From Deltaproteobacteria bacterium (GTDB lineage: Bacteria > Desulfobacterota > Desulfobacteria > Desulfobacterales > Desulfosalsimonadaceae): a stretch of DNA of 35,162 nucleotides. The stretch spans positions 1 to 35,162 of the forward strand of contig JAADHK010000049.1 in the NCBI GenBank assembly GCA_013151835.1. Direction: 5' to 3'. This document shows, one piece after another, positions 8,897-16,975 of the stretch (its first letter is position 1; every line of letters starts with the position of its first letter). The notes beneath the pieces were generated by a model. That model worked only from the letters and a program-made list of their open reading frames with translations. It ran no database searches and had not been told where the DNA came from. A program made the position numbers and the translations under genes.

Positions 8897-9793
8897 TTAT
8901 CTTTTTCGTAAAAGCACGTATTTTGCTATGGCGCAAAGAGGTGCTGCCCTGTCACCAAAAACAGAAAGGGACTCTATGGCCTTATCGATGAGCTCTTGCG
9001 CATATTTTTTTGAGGCATCGATACCGATCATTGCCGGAAAGGCTGATTTATGGCGAAAGGCGTCCGTTCCAGCGGATTTTCCCATGATTGCGGGATCGCC
9101 TTCGACATTTAAAATATCGTCCGTTACCTGAAAGGCAAGTCCCAGTTTACGGGCATAACCCGTCAGGCATGAAATAGTCACCTCATCCGCGCCGGAAATA
9201 ATGGCTCCGGATACAACGGAGGCTTCGATCAGCAAGCCTGTTTTAAGACAATGCATCTCTTTTACAGCGGCAAAATTGATATTCTGTTTTTCATATGCAA
9301 TATCGCGCATCTGACCTTCGATCATTCCGTGATACCCCGCAGCCCGTGCGATCATTTTAATAACGGAGAGTATGCGGGAAGGCATGGCCGGATCAGCGGA
9401 AGAAGAGGGGATAAGTTCAAATGCAAGGGTTAACAGGGCATCGCCGGCGAGTATTGCGGTCGCCTCATCGAACCGGACATGGCAGGTCGGCCGTCCCCTG
9501 CGGAGCCTGTCATCATCCATTGCCGGCAGGTCGTCATGGATCAGGGAATAGGTGTGAATCATCTCAAGAGCACAGGAAATGTCTTCGAGTATTGGGCTTT
9601 TTGTGTCACCGCCCACCGCCTCGGCTGCGGCAATACATAGAATTGGCCTGAGCCTTTTTCCGTTTCCCATCAGACAATAGCGCATGGCCTCGCATAAACG
9701 GCTTCCATCTCCTTTAGATGAGATCCGCGTTAAAAGCGCCGCATTTATTACGGTGCGCTTTTGTTCCAGGTAACCGGTCAGGTCGAAATTCAT
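8897..9793 (-). CDS. ispA: Polyprenyl (farnesyl/geranyl) diphosphate synthase
   Basis: A 298-residue trans-isoprenyl diphosphate synthase that joins IPP to DMAPP/GPP to make C15 (perhaps C20) chains. The first Asp-rich motif DDLPAMDDD is at 87-95, followed by RRGRPTCH. The second, DDILNVEGD, is at 225-233, preceded by FQVT. GNGKRLRP (43-50) binds IPP. The chain-length region upstream of the first motif (MIHTYSLIHDD) is typical of FPP synthases; exact product length cannot be assigned from sequence. The start overlaps the xseB stop by four bases (ATGA), the usual arrangement in proteobacterial xseB-ispA-dxs operons. Confidence 0.94.
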   Translation of the reverse strand: MNFDLTGYLEQKRTVINAALLTRISSKGDGSRLCEAMRYCLMGNGKRLRPILCIAAAEAVGGDTKSPILEDISCALEMIHTYSLIHDDLPAMDDDRLRRGRPTCHVRFDEATAILAGDALLTLAFELIPSSSADPAMPSRILSVIKMIARAAGYHGMIEGQMRDIAYEKQNINFAAVKEMHCLKTGLLIEASVVSGAIISGADEVTISCLTGYARKLGLAFQVTDDILNVEGDPAIMGKSAGTDAFRHKSAFPAMIGIDASKKYAQELIDKAIESLSVFGDRAAPLCAIAKYVLLRKR

Positions 9794-10062
9794 GCAGAGC
9801 CATTCTCCGGCCCGATTTCACCCTTGGGCATACCGGCCGGTATTGAAGCAAACGGGGCCGATTTTATGGATCCATCAGGGGACTTGGTGAGGACCTCGAT
9901 TTTTTTTTCGGTATCATCAAGCAATCGGGAACAAAAATTTGTCAGTTCTATGCCTTCTTCAAATTTTTTCAATGCCTTGTCAAGTGAAAGATCGCCGCCT
10001 TCGAGTTCGGATACGATTTTTTCAAGTTTTGCCATTGCGTCTTCAAAATTTTTTTTGGCCAT
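9790..10062 (-). CDS. xseB: Exodeoxyribonuclease VII small subunit
   Basis: A 90-residue small subunit that coats the XseA helices of exonuclease VII, which degrades single-stranded DNA. The conserved core FEDAMAKLEKIVSELEGGDL, then SLDKALKKFEEGIEL at residues about 6-40, is the family signature and predicts paired helices. The tail after about residue 65 (SPDGSIKSAPFAS...) is an extra, probably disordered extension. It overlaps xseA by 20 bp and ispA by 4 bp, so all three are tightly coupled. Confidence 0.93.
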   Translation of the reverse strand: MAKKNFEDAMAKLEKIVSELEGGDLSLDKALKKFEEGIELTNFCSRLLDDTEKKIEVLTKSPDGSIKSAPFASIPAGMPKGEIGPENGSA

Positions 10063-11437
10063 AATTATTTTTCCTTATTACATCGGCAGGTCCGGGTTTC
10101 AAATCCGCTTTTACATTAATACGTCCGCGTGCAAGCACTATTTCAAGCCTCTGGCCGACGGAAACCGTGTCGGCATCGATAACAAGCGAACGGCCGGGCA
10201 GGGTGCGGGTGATACTGTACCCCCGGGCCAGTATTGCCCCGGGGTCCAGCGCGCCAAGATGCTCTGAAATCCGCATAAACGACTGGCGTTGCAGGCTTAT
10301 GTGGGTCAGCATGGATCGTTTAAGATTGTCTGCGGTGACGGCCAACAGCCTGTGCGCATCAAGAACACGTTTTGATGGTGATTGTACATAAAGGCGATTT
10401 GCATACATTTCCGTTCTTTCTCGTATGGATGCAACAAGGCGTAACATGGCGGCATTCATACGCAAAGAAAAATCGTCAGTCTTAAGCCGAAGGTCGCAGA
10501 GCCGTTTTGCCGGGTGTTCGAGCCTTTTTTCAAGGTTTTTAAGGGCTGTCCGCTGTTTTTTAAGCAATTTACTTATCCCGGCATACATGCGTCCGTCAAG
10601 TGATGAAAGGGTATAAACCAGATCGACTTTAACCGGGGTAACAAGTTCCGCAGCGGCTGAAGGGGTAGGGGCCCTGAGATCCGCGACGAAATCGGATATG
10701 GTAAAATCGGTCTCGTGGCCCACCGCCGAGACAACAGGCACGCGTGATTCAACAATTGCCCGCGCCACGGGTTCGGAATTAAATGGTGCAAGGTCTTCGA
10801 GTGAGCCTCCGCCGCGCGCAAGAATAGCCACATCTACGCCGGTTAATTCATTTAAGACGGCAAAGGCTTGCGTAATCTGAAAAACGGCGTCAGCCCCCTG
10901 GACCTTTACCGGCAGGATGCGTATGGAAATATTTTCAAACCTTCTGTGCATGACCCGGATAATATCATGGACAACCGCACCGGTGGGGGAACTTATGATC
11001 ACGACATTTGCGGCAATAAAAGGAATGGGCCTTTTTCGCTGTTCACTGAAAAGCCCTTCGGCGGCGAGTTTCTTCTTGAGCTGTTCAAAAGCAGCCTGGA
11101 GCGCTCCTGCGCCTGCGGGCTCAAGGTATTCGAAAATAATCTGATATGAACCCCTTGGGGCGTAAACGCCGACCCGTCCGAAGCCGGTGATTTTCATGCC
11201 GTCTTCCGGCAGGAATTTAAGCTTCCGGCTCTGGCCCTTGAACATGACGGACTGAATTTGTGCGGCGCTGTCTTTTAAAGTAAAATAAAAATGTCCGGAC
11301 GCCGGAATTTTAAAATTTGAAATTTCTCCGGAAATCCAGATAAATGCAAATTTTTCTTCAAGGATACCTTTGATTTCAGACGTAAGTTCTGAAACAGAGT
11401 AAAGCCTTCGTGAAGATGTCGTATTATCGTTTTCCAT
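10043..11437 (-). CDS. xseA: Exodeoxyribonuclease VII large subunit
   Basis: The 464-residue catalytic subunit of exonuclease VII. It begins with an OB-fold nucleic-acid-binding domain (about residues 10-110: YSVSELTSEIKGILEEKF, WISGEISNFK, GHFYFTLKD). The catalytic domain follows, with PTGAVVHDI, ARGGGSLEDLAPFN, and SAVGHETDFTISDFVADLRAPTPSAAAE; these carry the conserved acidic and His residues. A long helical region, about 290-400, carries XseB. The C-terminal stretch ILARGYSI is also typical. It is the first gene of the leftward xseA-xseB-ispA-dxs-tlyA run, with a repeat-rich spacer upstream at 11438-11842. Confidence 0.95.
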   Translation of the reverse strand: MENDNTTSSRRLYSVSELTSEIKGILEEKFAFIWISGEISNFKIPASGHFYFTLKDSAAQIQSVMFKGQSRKLKFLPEDGMKITGFGRVGVYAPRGSYQIIFEYLEPAGAGALQAAFEQLKKKLAAEGLFSEQRKRPIPFIAANVVIISSPTGAVVHDIIRVMHRRFENISIRILPVKVQGADAVFQITQAFAVLNELTGVDVAILARGGGSLEDLAPFNSEPVARAIVESRVPVVSAVGHETDFTISDFVADLRAPTPSAAAELVTPVKVDLVYTLSSLDGRMYAGISKLLKKQRTALKNLEKRLEHPAKRLCDLRLKTDDFSLRMNAAMLRLVASIRERTEMYANRLYVQSPSKRVLDAHRLLAVTADNLKRSMLTHISLQRQSFMRISEHLGALDPGAILARGYSITRTLPGRSLVIDADTVSVGQRLEIVLARGRINVKADLKPGPADVIRKNNYGQKKF

Positions 11438-11502
11438 GGCCTATGTTGTGTACCATTCTTTATTTCTTATCAATAAAAAAATTTGGTGCGGCGTTGCGGC
11501 CG

Positions 11503-11537
11503 AATGGAAGGCTAAAGCCTTCCGCTACGTAGACCGA
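11503..11537 (+). repeat. 35-nt palindromic repeat (copy B2)
   Basis: The element is AAT, then GGAAGGC-TAAA-GCCTTCC, then GCTACGTAGACCGA. It is identical over all 35 bases to 11642-11676. The hairpin has a 7-bp stem and a tetraloop, followed by the self-complementary TACGTA. The 405-bp spacer that contains it shows no gene. Confidence 0.85.
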
Positions 11538-11576
11538 GTTGTTACGCACGCATAAACCCGGCATATTGCACCACCA

Positions 11577-11602
11577 CACGTAGGGGCGCGTCTTTAGACC
11601 GC
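11577..11602 (+). repeat. 26-nt dispersed repeat (copy C1)
   Basis: CACGTAGGGGCGCG followed by TCTTTAGACCGC is repeated exactly, in inverse orientation, at 12960-12985. It contains a small GTCT/AGAC palindrome. It lies between B2 and B3. Confidence 0.85.
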
Positions 11603-11641
11603 TTTTTACAGGCGAGACAAATCCTTGCGGTGTCATGGCCT

Positions 11642-11676
11642 AATGGAAGGCTAAAGCCTTCCGCTACGTAGACCGA
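11642..11676 (+). repeat. 35-nt palindromic repeat (copy B3)
   Basis: This is a perfect direct copy of 11503-11537, 139 bp away. The remaining spacer to 11842 is AT-rich and holds no gene I can support. Confidence 0.85.
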
Positions 11677-11842
11677 AAGGACATCATGGGCAGTACGGGT
11701 ACCAGGAGCCATTTTTTGTTATTTTCATCGTGTCTGATAAGATATATTATGTAAACTTTTATCCGGGATAAGGTTTTACGCGGGTTTGGCAACATGAATA
11801 GCCCTGTTTTTTCGGCTGGCAGTTGACGGTTGGCGTTTAGGA

Positions 11843-12142
11843 TTACTCTACGGTTGTGACCGTATGGCTTGGGTTCGGCTTTTCAAATGAATTTAAAAAA
11901 TTCCGTACGGCCGGAACAATATAAATATCATCCAATGGGAATTGATTTAACGTATTTCCAATGAGCAGAATTTTTTCAGACAGTATCAGGCGCTTATCCA
12001 TGATAAAGACGGGTTCTCCTTTTATACGGCAAAGTCCGCTTTTGGCGTTTACGCCGGTCGTCTTAAGGTTCTGTTCCGATATACGGATGTTAATTTTACC
12101 GGCGATTTCCAATAAATGATTATATAGTTCCTGCTTTTTCAT
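11843..12142 (-). CDS. Conserved small protein of unknown function
   Basis: This 99-residue soluble protein carries no domain I can name. The stretch from about residue 30, TGVNAKSGLCRIKGEPVFIM, followed by a basic DKRL and a helix (SEKILLIGNTL), resembles short uncharacterised proteins seen in Desulfobacterota and other bacteria. I recall the pattern but cannot assign a function. There is one Cys and no signal peptide or membrane segment. No clear Shine-Dalgarno precedes the ATG. It is divergent from the Bax-inhibitor gene, with a 92-bp shared promoter region. Confidence 0.65.
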   Translation of the reverse strand: MKKQELYNHLLEIAGKINIRISEQNLKTTGVNAKSGLCRIKGEPVFIMDKRLILSEKILLIGNTLNQFPLDDIYIVPAVRNFLNSFEKPNPSHTVTTVE

Positions 12143-12152
12143 TTCTTATGGG

Positions 12153-12180
12153 TTGAACTTCGCGTTTGATGTGTTATTTT
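12153..12180 (+). promoter_or_regulatory. Candidate promoter for the Bax-inhibitor-1 gene
   Basis: TTGAAC (12153-12158) and TATTTT (12175-12180), 16 bp apart, lie about 55 bp upstream of the start codon. The call rests on pattern only. Confidence 0.35.
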
Positions 12181-12234
12181 ATAAAACATAATTAGACTTA
12201 TTAAACCGGAAACCAGAGAAACGGAGTAATAATA

Positions 12235-12945
12235 ATGATAAATGATCGTGCAGCCACAAGGCCGACAGAATTTACCCGGGTACATGTCAACAGCTTTATC
12301 CGCAGTGTTTACAACTGGATGGCGGCGGGCCTGGCCTTAACAGGTCTTGTTGCATTTTACACGGCCGGCAACCAAGCGCTGTTCCGGCTGATTGTTGGAA
12401 ACCAGCTTGTTTTTTTCGGCCTTATTGCAGGCGAACTCGGCATGGTCTTTTACCTGAGCGCAAGGATTCAGAAGATTCAGGCATCCACCGCCACAGGGCT
12501 CTTCATCGGCTATGCGGCGTTAAACGGGTTGACCCTGTCCACCATATTCATGGCTTTTACCATGACCTCTATTGCGTCGGTATTCTTTATATGTTCGGCG
12601 ACTTTTGTAGCGGTCAGCGTTTACGGCTATACCACGAAAAAAGACCTGACCGGCGTGGGTTCTTTTATGTTCATGGGCCTGATCGGGATTATCATAGCCT
12701 CTGTTGTAAATATGTTTATTCACAGTACGGCCATGCAAATGCTCATCAGTTATATCGGCGTAATAGTCTTTGTGGGGCTCACGGCCTATGATACGCAGAA
12801 GCTGAAAAACATGGCCTTGTCACAGCCGGCCGGCCTCGATGCCGGGGTCGTAAGAAAAGGCGCCATCATAGGCGCTCTTTCCCTGTATCTTGATTTTATA
12901 AACCTTTTTTTAATGCTCTTGCAGATTTTTGGGGACCGGAGATAG
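12235..12945 (+). CDS. Bax inhibitor-1/YccA family membrane protein
   Basis: A 236-residue polytopic inner-membrane protein of the BI-1 (UPF0005, YbhL/YccA) family. A short polar N-terminus (about residues 1-20) is followed by seven hydrophobic segments. Conserved features are VYNWMAAGLALTG early on, GYAALNGLTLSTIF in the middle, and FVGLTAYDTQKLKNM near residues 180-195, whose Asp/Lys region forms the pH-sensing site in the family. Bacterial members are linked to pH-sensitive calcium leak or quality control of membrane proteins through FtsH; the role here is inferred. GGAG lies about nine bases before the ATG. It appears to be monocistronic. Confidence 0.92.
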   Translation: MINDRAATRPTEFTRVHVNSFIRSVYNWMAAGLALTGLVAFYTAGNQALFRLIVGNQLVFFGLIAGELGMVFYLSARIQKIQASTATGLFIGYAALNGLTLSTIFMAFTMTSIASVFFICSATFVAVSVYGYTTKKDLTGVGSFMFMGLIGIIIASVVNMFIHSTAMQMLISYIGVIVFVGLTAYDTQKLKNMALSQPAGLDAGVVRKGAIIGALSLYLDFINLFLMLLQIFGDRR

Positions 12946-12959
12946 TGATCCGTCGCGTG

Positions 12960-12985
12960 GCGGTCTAAAGACGCGCCCCTACGTG
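12960..12985 (-). repeat. 26-nt dispersed repeat (copy C2)
   Basis: This is the exact reverse complement of 11577-11602. The two copies flank the small orphan and the Bax-inhibitor gene, 1.4 kb apart in opposite orientation. Confidence 0.85.
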
Positions 12986-13054
12986 GGCTTGCGCAAAAAA
13001 AAACGGAGTCCCGTTCCCCGGCACGGCCCACGTAGGGGAAGGCTTCAGCCTTCC
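12977..13054. repeat. Composite hairpin with palindromic repeat copy B4
   Basis: CCCCTACGTGGGC (12977-12989) pairs with GCCCACGTAGGGG (13026-13038). It is joined directly to the hairpin GGAAGGC-TTCA-GCCTTCC (13037-13054). It lies between convergent genes and may terminate both. The glmM stop codon lies within the last hairpin. Confidence 0.75.
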
Positions 13055-14430
13055 ATACCGAAGTGTTTTTTAATTACTGCAACGATCTCATCACACAATG
13101 CCTCTGTTTCAACCCGATCAGGGCCTTCCACCATGACCCTGCACAAAGGCCGGGTCCCGGAATATCTGACAAGGACCCGCCCTCTTCCGGATAATTTTTT
13201 TTCAGCCTTGCTTATTGTTTCGGCTATTTCAGGAATGGCGAAAAAATCCGATTTTTCACATACACGGATATTTTTGAGCACCTGGGGATAAACCGCCATG
13301 ATCCGTGATAATTCGGATACAGGGCGGCCGGTTTCAACCATTGATTGAAGCAGGCGCAGGCCGGTGAGGATTCCATCGCCGGTGGTATGACGGTCCAGAT
13401 AAATCGTGTGCCCGGAATCCTCTCCCCCGATTAGTGCATTGTTCTCCCGCATTGCCTTTAATACCTGCCGGTCTCCCACGTCGGTTATCAAATGGGATAT
13501 GCCCTTGTTGGCCAGGGCCAGCCCCAGGCCCACATTGCTCATCACCGTGCTGACGACCAGGTTGTTTTTAAGCAACCCACGGTCTTTCATGAATCCGGCG
13601 CAAACAAAGAGGACCTGGTCGCCGGTAATTCGCCTTCCGGACTCGTCCACGGCGATCATCCGGTCGGCATCGCCATCAAATGCAAGGCCGATGTCGGCCT
13701 TTTTTTCAACTACCATGTGCGCAAGTGTTTCAATGTGTTGTGATCCGCAGCCGTTATTTATGTTTTTACCGTCCGGATCATTAAAAAGCACAGTCACATC
13801 CGCGCCCAGGCCTGAAAAAAATTTCGGCGCAATGCTGCTTGCGGCTCCATTTGAGCAGTCTATGACAAGCCTTACTCCTTTGAGAAATCCGGGGGCAAAG
13901 CCTTTTGTTAAAAACCGTTCATACCTTGTTTCGGCATCTTTTAAATCAGATATTACGCCGATTTCTCCTTTTGACGGAAGGGATTCGGTAAATAATGGAT
14001 TGGCTATTCTTTTTTCGATCTCCTGCTCCGTATCATCGGACAATTTGAAGCCACGGCTGTCAAACACCTTAATCCCGTTGTCCTCATAGGGGTTGTGCGA
14101 TGCGGAAACCATGATCCCGGCATGGGCGCTTATCTCTTTTGCAAGAAAGGCGACCCCCGGGGTGGGAATAACACCGGCCATATATACATTCCCACCTTGG
14201 GAACAGATTCCGGATGCAAGGGCGGAAACAAGCATATCCCCTGATTTCCGGGTGTCCTTTCCGATTACGATTTTTACATCCGCCCTCCCCTTTCCCATTA
14301 CTGCGCATACCGCCCGTCCCACCTGTAAAACAAGCTCGGGAGTCATGGGATGCCGGTTGGCAACACCCCTGATGCCATCGGTGCCAAACAACGGCTTGTC
14401 ATGCAACGGCTTATCATGGTCCGGGGTCAT
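13045..14430 (-). CDS. glmM: Phosphoglucosamine mutase
   Basis: This 461-residue member of the alpha-D-phosphohexomutase family interconverts glucosamine 6-phosphate and glucosamine 1-phosphate for UDP-GlcNAc synthesis. FGTDGIRGVAN is near residues 15-25. The phosphoserine loop is VSASHNP at 108-114, with Ser111 as the likely phosphorylated residue. The metal loop DGDADR is at 252-257 and the sugar-binding GGEDSGH at 335-341. The phosphate-binding RYSGTRP is near the C-terminus. GlmM is preferred over PMM/PGM because of the length and the GEDSGH form. The start overlaps the upstream hexapeptide gene by 4 bp (ATGA). The last codons (MEG-stop) fall inside a palindromic repeat, so the natural C-terminus may have been replaced. 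Confidence 0.95.
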   Translation of the reverse strand: MTPDHDKPLHDKPLFGTDGIRGVANRHPMTPELVLQVGRAVCAVMGKGRADVKIVIGKDTRKSGDMLVSALASGICSQGGNVYMAGVIPTPGVAFLAKEISAHAGIMVSASHNPYEDNGIKVFDSRGFKLSDDTEQEIEKRIANPLFTESLPSKGEIGVISDLKDAETRYERFLTKGFAPGFLKGVRLVIDCSNGAASSIAPKFFSGLGADVTVLFNDPDGKNINNGCGSQHIETLAHMVVEKKADIGLAFDGDADRMIAVDESGRRITGDQVLFVCAGFMKDRGLLKNNLVVSTVMSNVGLGLALANKGISHLITDVGDRQVLKAMRENNALIGGEDSGHTIYLDRHTTGDGILTGLRLLQSMVETGRPVSELSRIMAVYPQVLKNIRVCEKSDFFAIPEIAETISKAEKKLSGRGRVLVRYSGTRPLCRVMVEGPDRVETEALCDEIVAVIKKHFGMEG

Positions 14431-15632
14431 CGTTTTTCCCCGCTATTTCCGATTTTAAGCATTTTAAACCCGGGTTTCCCGCTGTCTGCCACCACGGCAT
14501 CAAGCCATGCCGTTCCGGCCTTTGCATCATCACTGGAGAGCGATTTGATAATTGTCATATAATTACAACCTTTTAATTCTATTTCATTGCTGATTGCCTT
14601 AAGAAATTGATTGCGAAGAACAACGGTATTCCCGGAATAAACAGGGTTGCGGAACATTGCAACAGCCGGGTCCCATGATGCCAAAAGCTTATCATCAGGA
14701 TTAATCATCTTGATTTTACAAATATAATCTTCAAGACGTTTAACTCTTTCGTCTATTGCTGCCGTTATGGCATCAATAAGCCCTTCATAAAGAGGGAGCG
14801 GGAAATCTTCGCATATAAAAAGGCGACGCACAAAAACATACCATTGATGCAGGGCAGCCAGGTTCCCGATATAGACGACATTGTTGGTTATGATGCGCGT
14901 GTAATTTCCGGCAGGCAAGGCTGAACGCCTGATATTCCCTTCACTTGAAGGTCCGCCGAAGATAAGGCGCCCGGGTCTAAACTCGTCTTTTCTGCAGATT
15001 GTGCCTGCGGCAATTACCGTTCCAAAGGCAAGCCGGGCCGGGCCCACAAGCCCGCCCTGCCCTCCCAGGAAAATCGGCTCCTGGTTCAACATGACGCCCC
15101 TTGGGACATCTCCCATGATCGATGGCGTGGCCTTATCCTGGAGCGGCGTGAAATTAAAATGAATATATGAACTGCCCACCTCGGAGTGGTTTTTCGCATC
15201 CGTTCCGCCGGCCATGAGGCAGTCGCAGAAATTAACCAGGCTTCCTATGGTTACATAGGGAAAAAGGATGGTCTGTTTTAATCCGACCGTATGGGCGATG
15301 CTTGCCGATTCTTCGAAAATGGTCCCTTCCCGTACATGGGCGCACGGTCCGGCTTTTGCGCCTTTTAAAAAAACGGCATTTTTAAAAAATCCGCCGGCAA
15401 GCAAAACATCCGGTCCCAGATGGCAGTTTTCAATGGTGACGGGAGACTCGTATCCGATTTGCGCGCCCTTGCAGATAAGGGTTTTGCGGCCGTATATCTT
15501 TGAACCCCCGTGAATGGTCACCCCTGCCAAAATCCGTTCAGGATCGACTTCATCCCCTATTTCCACGCATTGAGGCAAAGGAAGGCATACGCCTTTATGC
15601 ATGAGGATATTTTTCTTGTCTTCCATTTGCAT
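14427..15632 (-). CDS. Left-handed beta-helix (hexapeptide-repeat) protein, GlmU-like
   Basis: The 401-residue protein has an N-terminal half that is a hexapeptide-repeat left-handed beta-helix: ILAGVTIHGGSKIYGRKTLICKGAQIG, ENCHLGPDVLLAGGFF, and so on, to about residue 230. This resembles acyltransferase or nucleotidyltransferase C-terminal domains such as GlmU. The C-terminal about 170 residues are helical and not recognised. The segment GGTDAKNHSEVGSSYIHFNF is reminiscent of the GlmU acetyl-CoA region. No pyrophosphorylase domain is present. Its tight overlap with glmM suggests a role with amino-sugar phosphates or UDP-GlcNAc, perhaps supplying an acetyltransferase-like activity, but this is inference. 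The ATG at 15632 has GGGGTG about ten bases upstream; an ATG six bases later is also possible. Confidence 0.8.
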   Translation of the reverse strand: MQMEDKKNILMHKGVCLPLPQCVEIGDEVDPERILAGVTIHGGSKIYGRKTLICKGAQIGYESPVTIENCHLGPDVLLAGGFFKNAVFLKGAKAGPCAHVREGTIFEESASIAHTVGLKQTILFPYVTIGSLVNFCDCLMAGGTDAKNHSEVGSSYIHFNFTPLQDKATPSIMGDVPRGVMLNQEPIFLGGQGGLVGPARLAFGTVIAAGTICRKDEFRPGRLIFGGPSSEGNIRRSALPAGNYTRIITNNVVYIGNLAALHQWYVFVRRLFICEDFPLPLYEGLIDAITAAIDERVKRLEDYICKIKMINPDDKLLASWDPAVAMFRNPVYSGNTVVLRNQFLKAISNEIELKGCNYMTIIKSLSSDDAKAGTAWLDAVVADSGKPGFKMLKIGNSGEKR

Positions 15633-15844
15633 GGCCGATTCACCCCATCTGGAGTAAAAACTTTGATTAAACGTCCGGAAACTGTTTTGTTATCATGTTA
15701 AAACAGCCATTGGCATGTGTTGTCAAGACAGATATTTTATGAACGGTTTTTCCTCTTTTCTTGCCATCCGTTAAGGCCTGTGGTATTTAAAGCTTAATTC
15801 TTTGAACCCTGATAGCTTTGTGAAAAATTAGATAACCCGGTAAA

Positions 15845-15971
15845 GATGGCTAAGTAGAAAGTCCCATATACAAGGCGTAGTGGTGTCGCGAAAGCGGAGG
15901 CATACATAGAGTATTCCGAGCATTTCACGACCCGCTACAACGAAGTAGATGGGACTTTTTACGACGCCATC
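15845..15971. repeat. Long dispersed palindrome, family A (copy A2)
   Basis: A 127-bp near-palindrome. The left arm begins GATGGC then AAAGTCCCAT; the right arm mirrors it, ending ATGGGACTTTTT then ACGACGCCATC. The arms are about 55 nt and the centre carries a small ATAC/GTAT palindrome. The right arm matches the edge copy at 35076 almost base for base, in opposite orientation. The 350-bp spacer 15633-15979 is otherwise empty. The repeat ends 38 bp before the DHH gene, so that gene's promoter must lie in or beyond the repeat. Confidence 0.9.
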
Positions 15972-16009
15972 AACCCTGATTGCAAACCATTTGTCCCGGA
16001 ATCATACCC

Positions 16010-16975
16010 ATGCCTGAAAATATCCGAAAATTCAAGCTCCTGACCAGGAGTGATTTAGACGGCCTGGTCTGCGCCGTTCTCATGAAGCACCTCGGGATTA
16101 TCGAGTCAATCGAGCTGATTGATCACCCCGGCTCAATTCAGGGCCGCAAAAAAAAATTGCCCGACAATGTCATCTCCACCAACCTTCCTTATGTGGATGG
16201 AGTTTATCTCGCCTTTGATCACCATTTTTCGGAGACCATCAGAAACCTGGAAAAACCGGGGCATATAATCGACCCGGATGCCCCGTCCGCAGCCCGTGTT
16301 GTTTATGAGTATTATGGCGGAAAAAAGTCATTTCCTCCCGGATTTGATGAGATGATGGAAGCGGTTGACAAGGCTGATTCCGGGAATTTCACAAGGGATG
16401 AAATCCTTTATCCGGACAAATGGCCTTTGCTTAACTTTTTAATCGACAAGCGGACAAACCTGGAAGACTGGTGCGAATTCGCTTTAAAAGGAAAGGAATT
16501 CGGGCTTTGTTTAATCGATTGGATGGCTTCAATACCCATAGAAGAAATACTTGCTCAACCCGATATAAAGCAACGCTCCGACATCTATTTTAAATATGAA
16601 ACAGAGTGCAGGGAACAACTTGGACTGCTTGCAGAATTACACGATAATGTCATCCTCCTTGATTTTCGAAAAACACAACAGGTCTATCCCGGAAACCGAT
16701 TTATCCCTTATGCCCTGTACCCGGAATGTAATGTTTCCGTGACTGTCCGGCGGGATAAAGATGATCCCCTGTGGATTCCGATTTCTGCGGGAAAATCTGT
16801 TATAAATGTAAGCTCGGATGCCAATATCGGGGAACTCATGCTTTCATATGGCGGTGGCGGTCACAGGGCCGCCGGCGCATGTTATATAGGCATCGCCGAT
16901 GCCGAGAGAGTGATTGCCGAAATCATATCAAAACTCAAATTTAATAAGGGAGCACACCATGAAACGCATCATTGA
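16010..16975 (+). CDS. DHH-family phosphoesterase
   Basis: This 321-residue protein is of the RecJ-like DHH superfamily (NrnA/exopolyphosphatase-related). The N-terminal catalytic domain shows RSDLDG at 13-18, the signature DHH at residues 70-72 (AFDHHFSE), and a further Asp pair near VDKAD at 119-123 for Mn/Mg. The C-terminal DHHA1 domain carries YGGGGHRAAGACY near residue 290-305. Likely substrates are short oligonucleotides, cyclic dinucleotide products or phosphoanhydrides; sequence cannot decide. A TTG at 15980 is in frame, but the ATG at 16010 gives the family-like start MPENIRKFKLL. It overlaps the next gene, pgi, by 17 bp. Confidence 0.85.
   Translation: MPENIRKFKLLTRSDLDGLVCAVLMKHLGIIESIELIDHPGSIQGRKKKLPDNVISTNLPYVDGVYLAFDHHFSETIRNLEKPGHIIDPDAPSAARVVYEYYGGKKSFPPGFDEMMEAVDKADSGNFTRDEILYPDKWPLLNFLIDKRTNLEDWCEFALKGKEFGLCLIDWMASIPIEEILAQPDIKQRSDIYFKYETECREQLGLLAELHDNVILLDFRKTQQVYPGNRFIPYALYPECNVSVTVRRDKDDPLWIPISAGKSVINVSSDANIGELMLSYGGGGHRAAGACYIGIADAERVIAEIISKLKFNKGAHHETHH

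Noticed and set aside
11503-11676. CRISPR-like array from the 35-nt repeats
   Set aside because: Only two units with a 104-bp gap, palindromic, and no cas genes.
15980-16009. TTG start for the DHH gene
   Set aside because: The added ten residues are not family-like and no ribosome-binding site is seen; the ATG at 16010 fits better.
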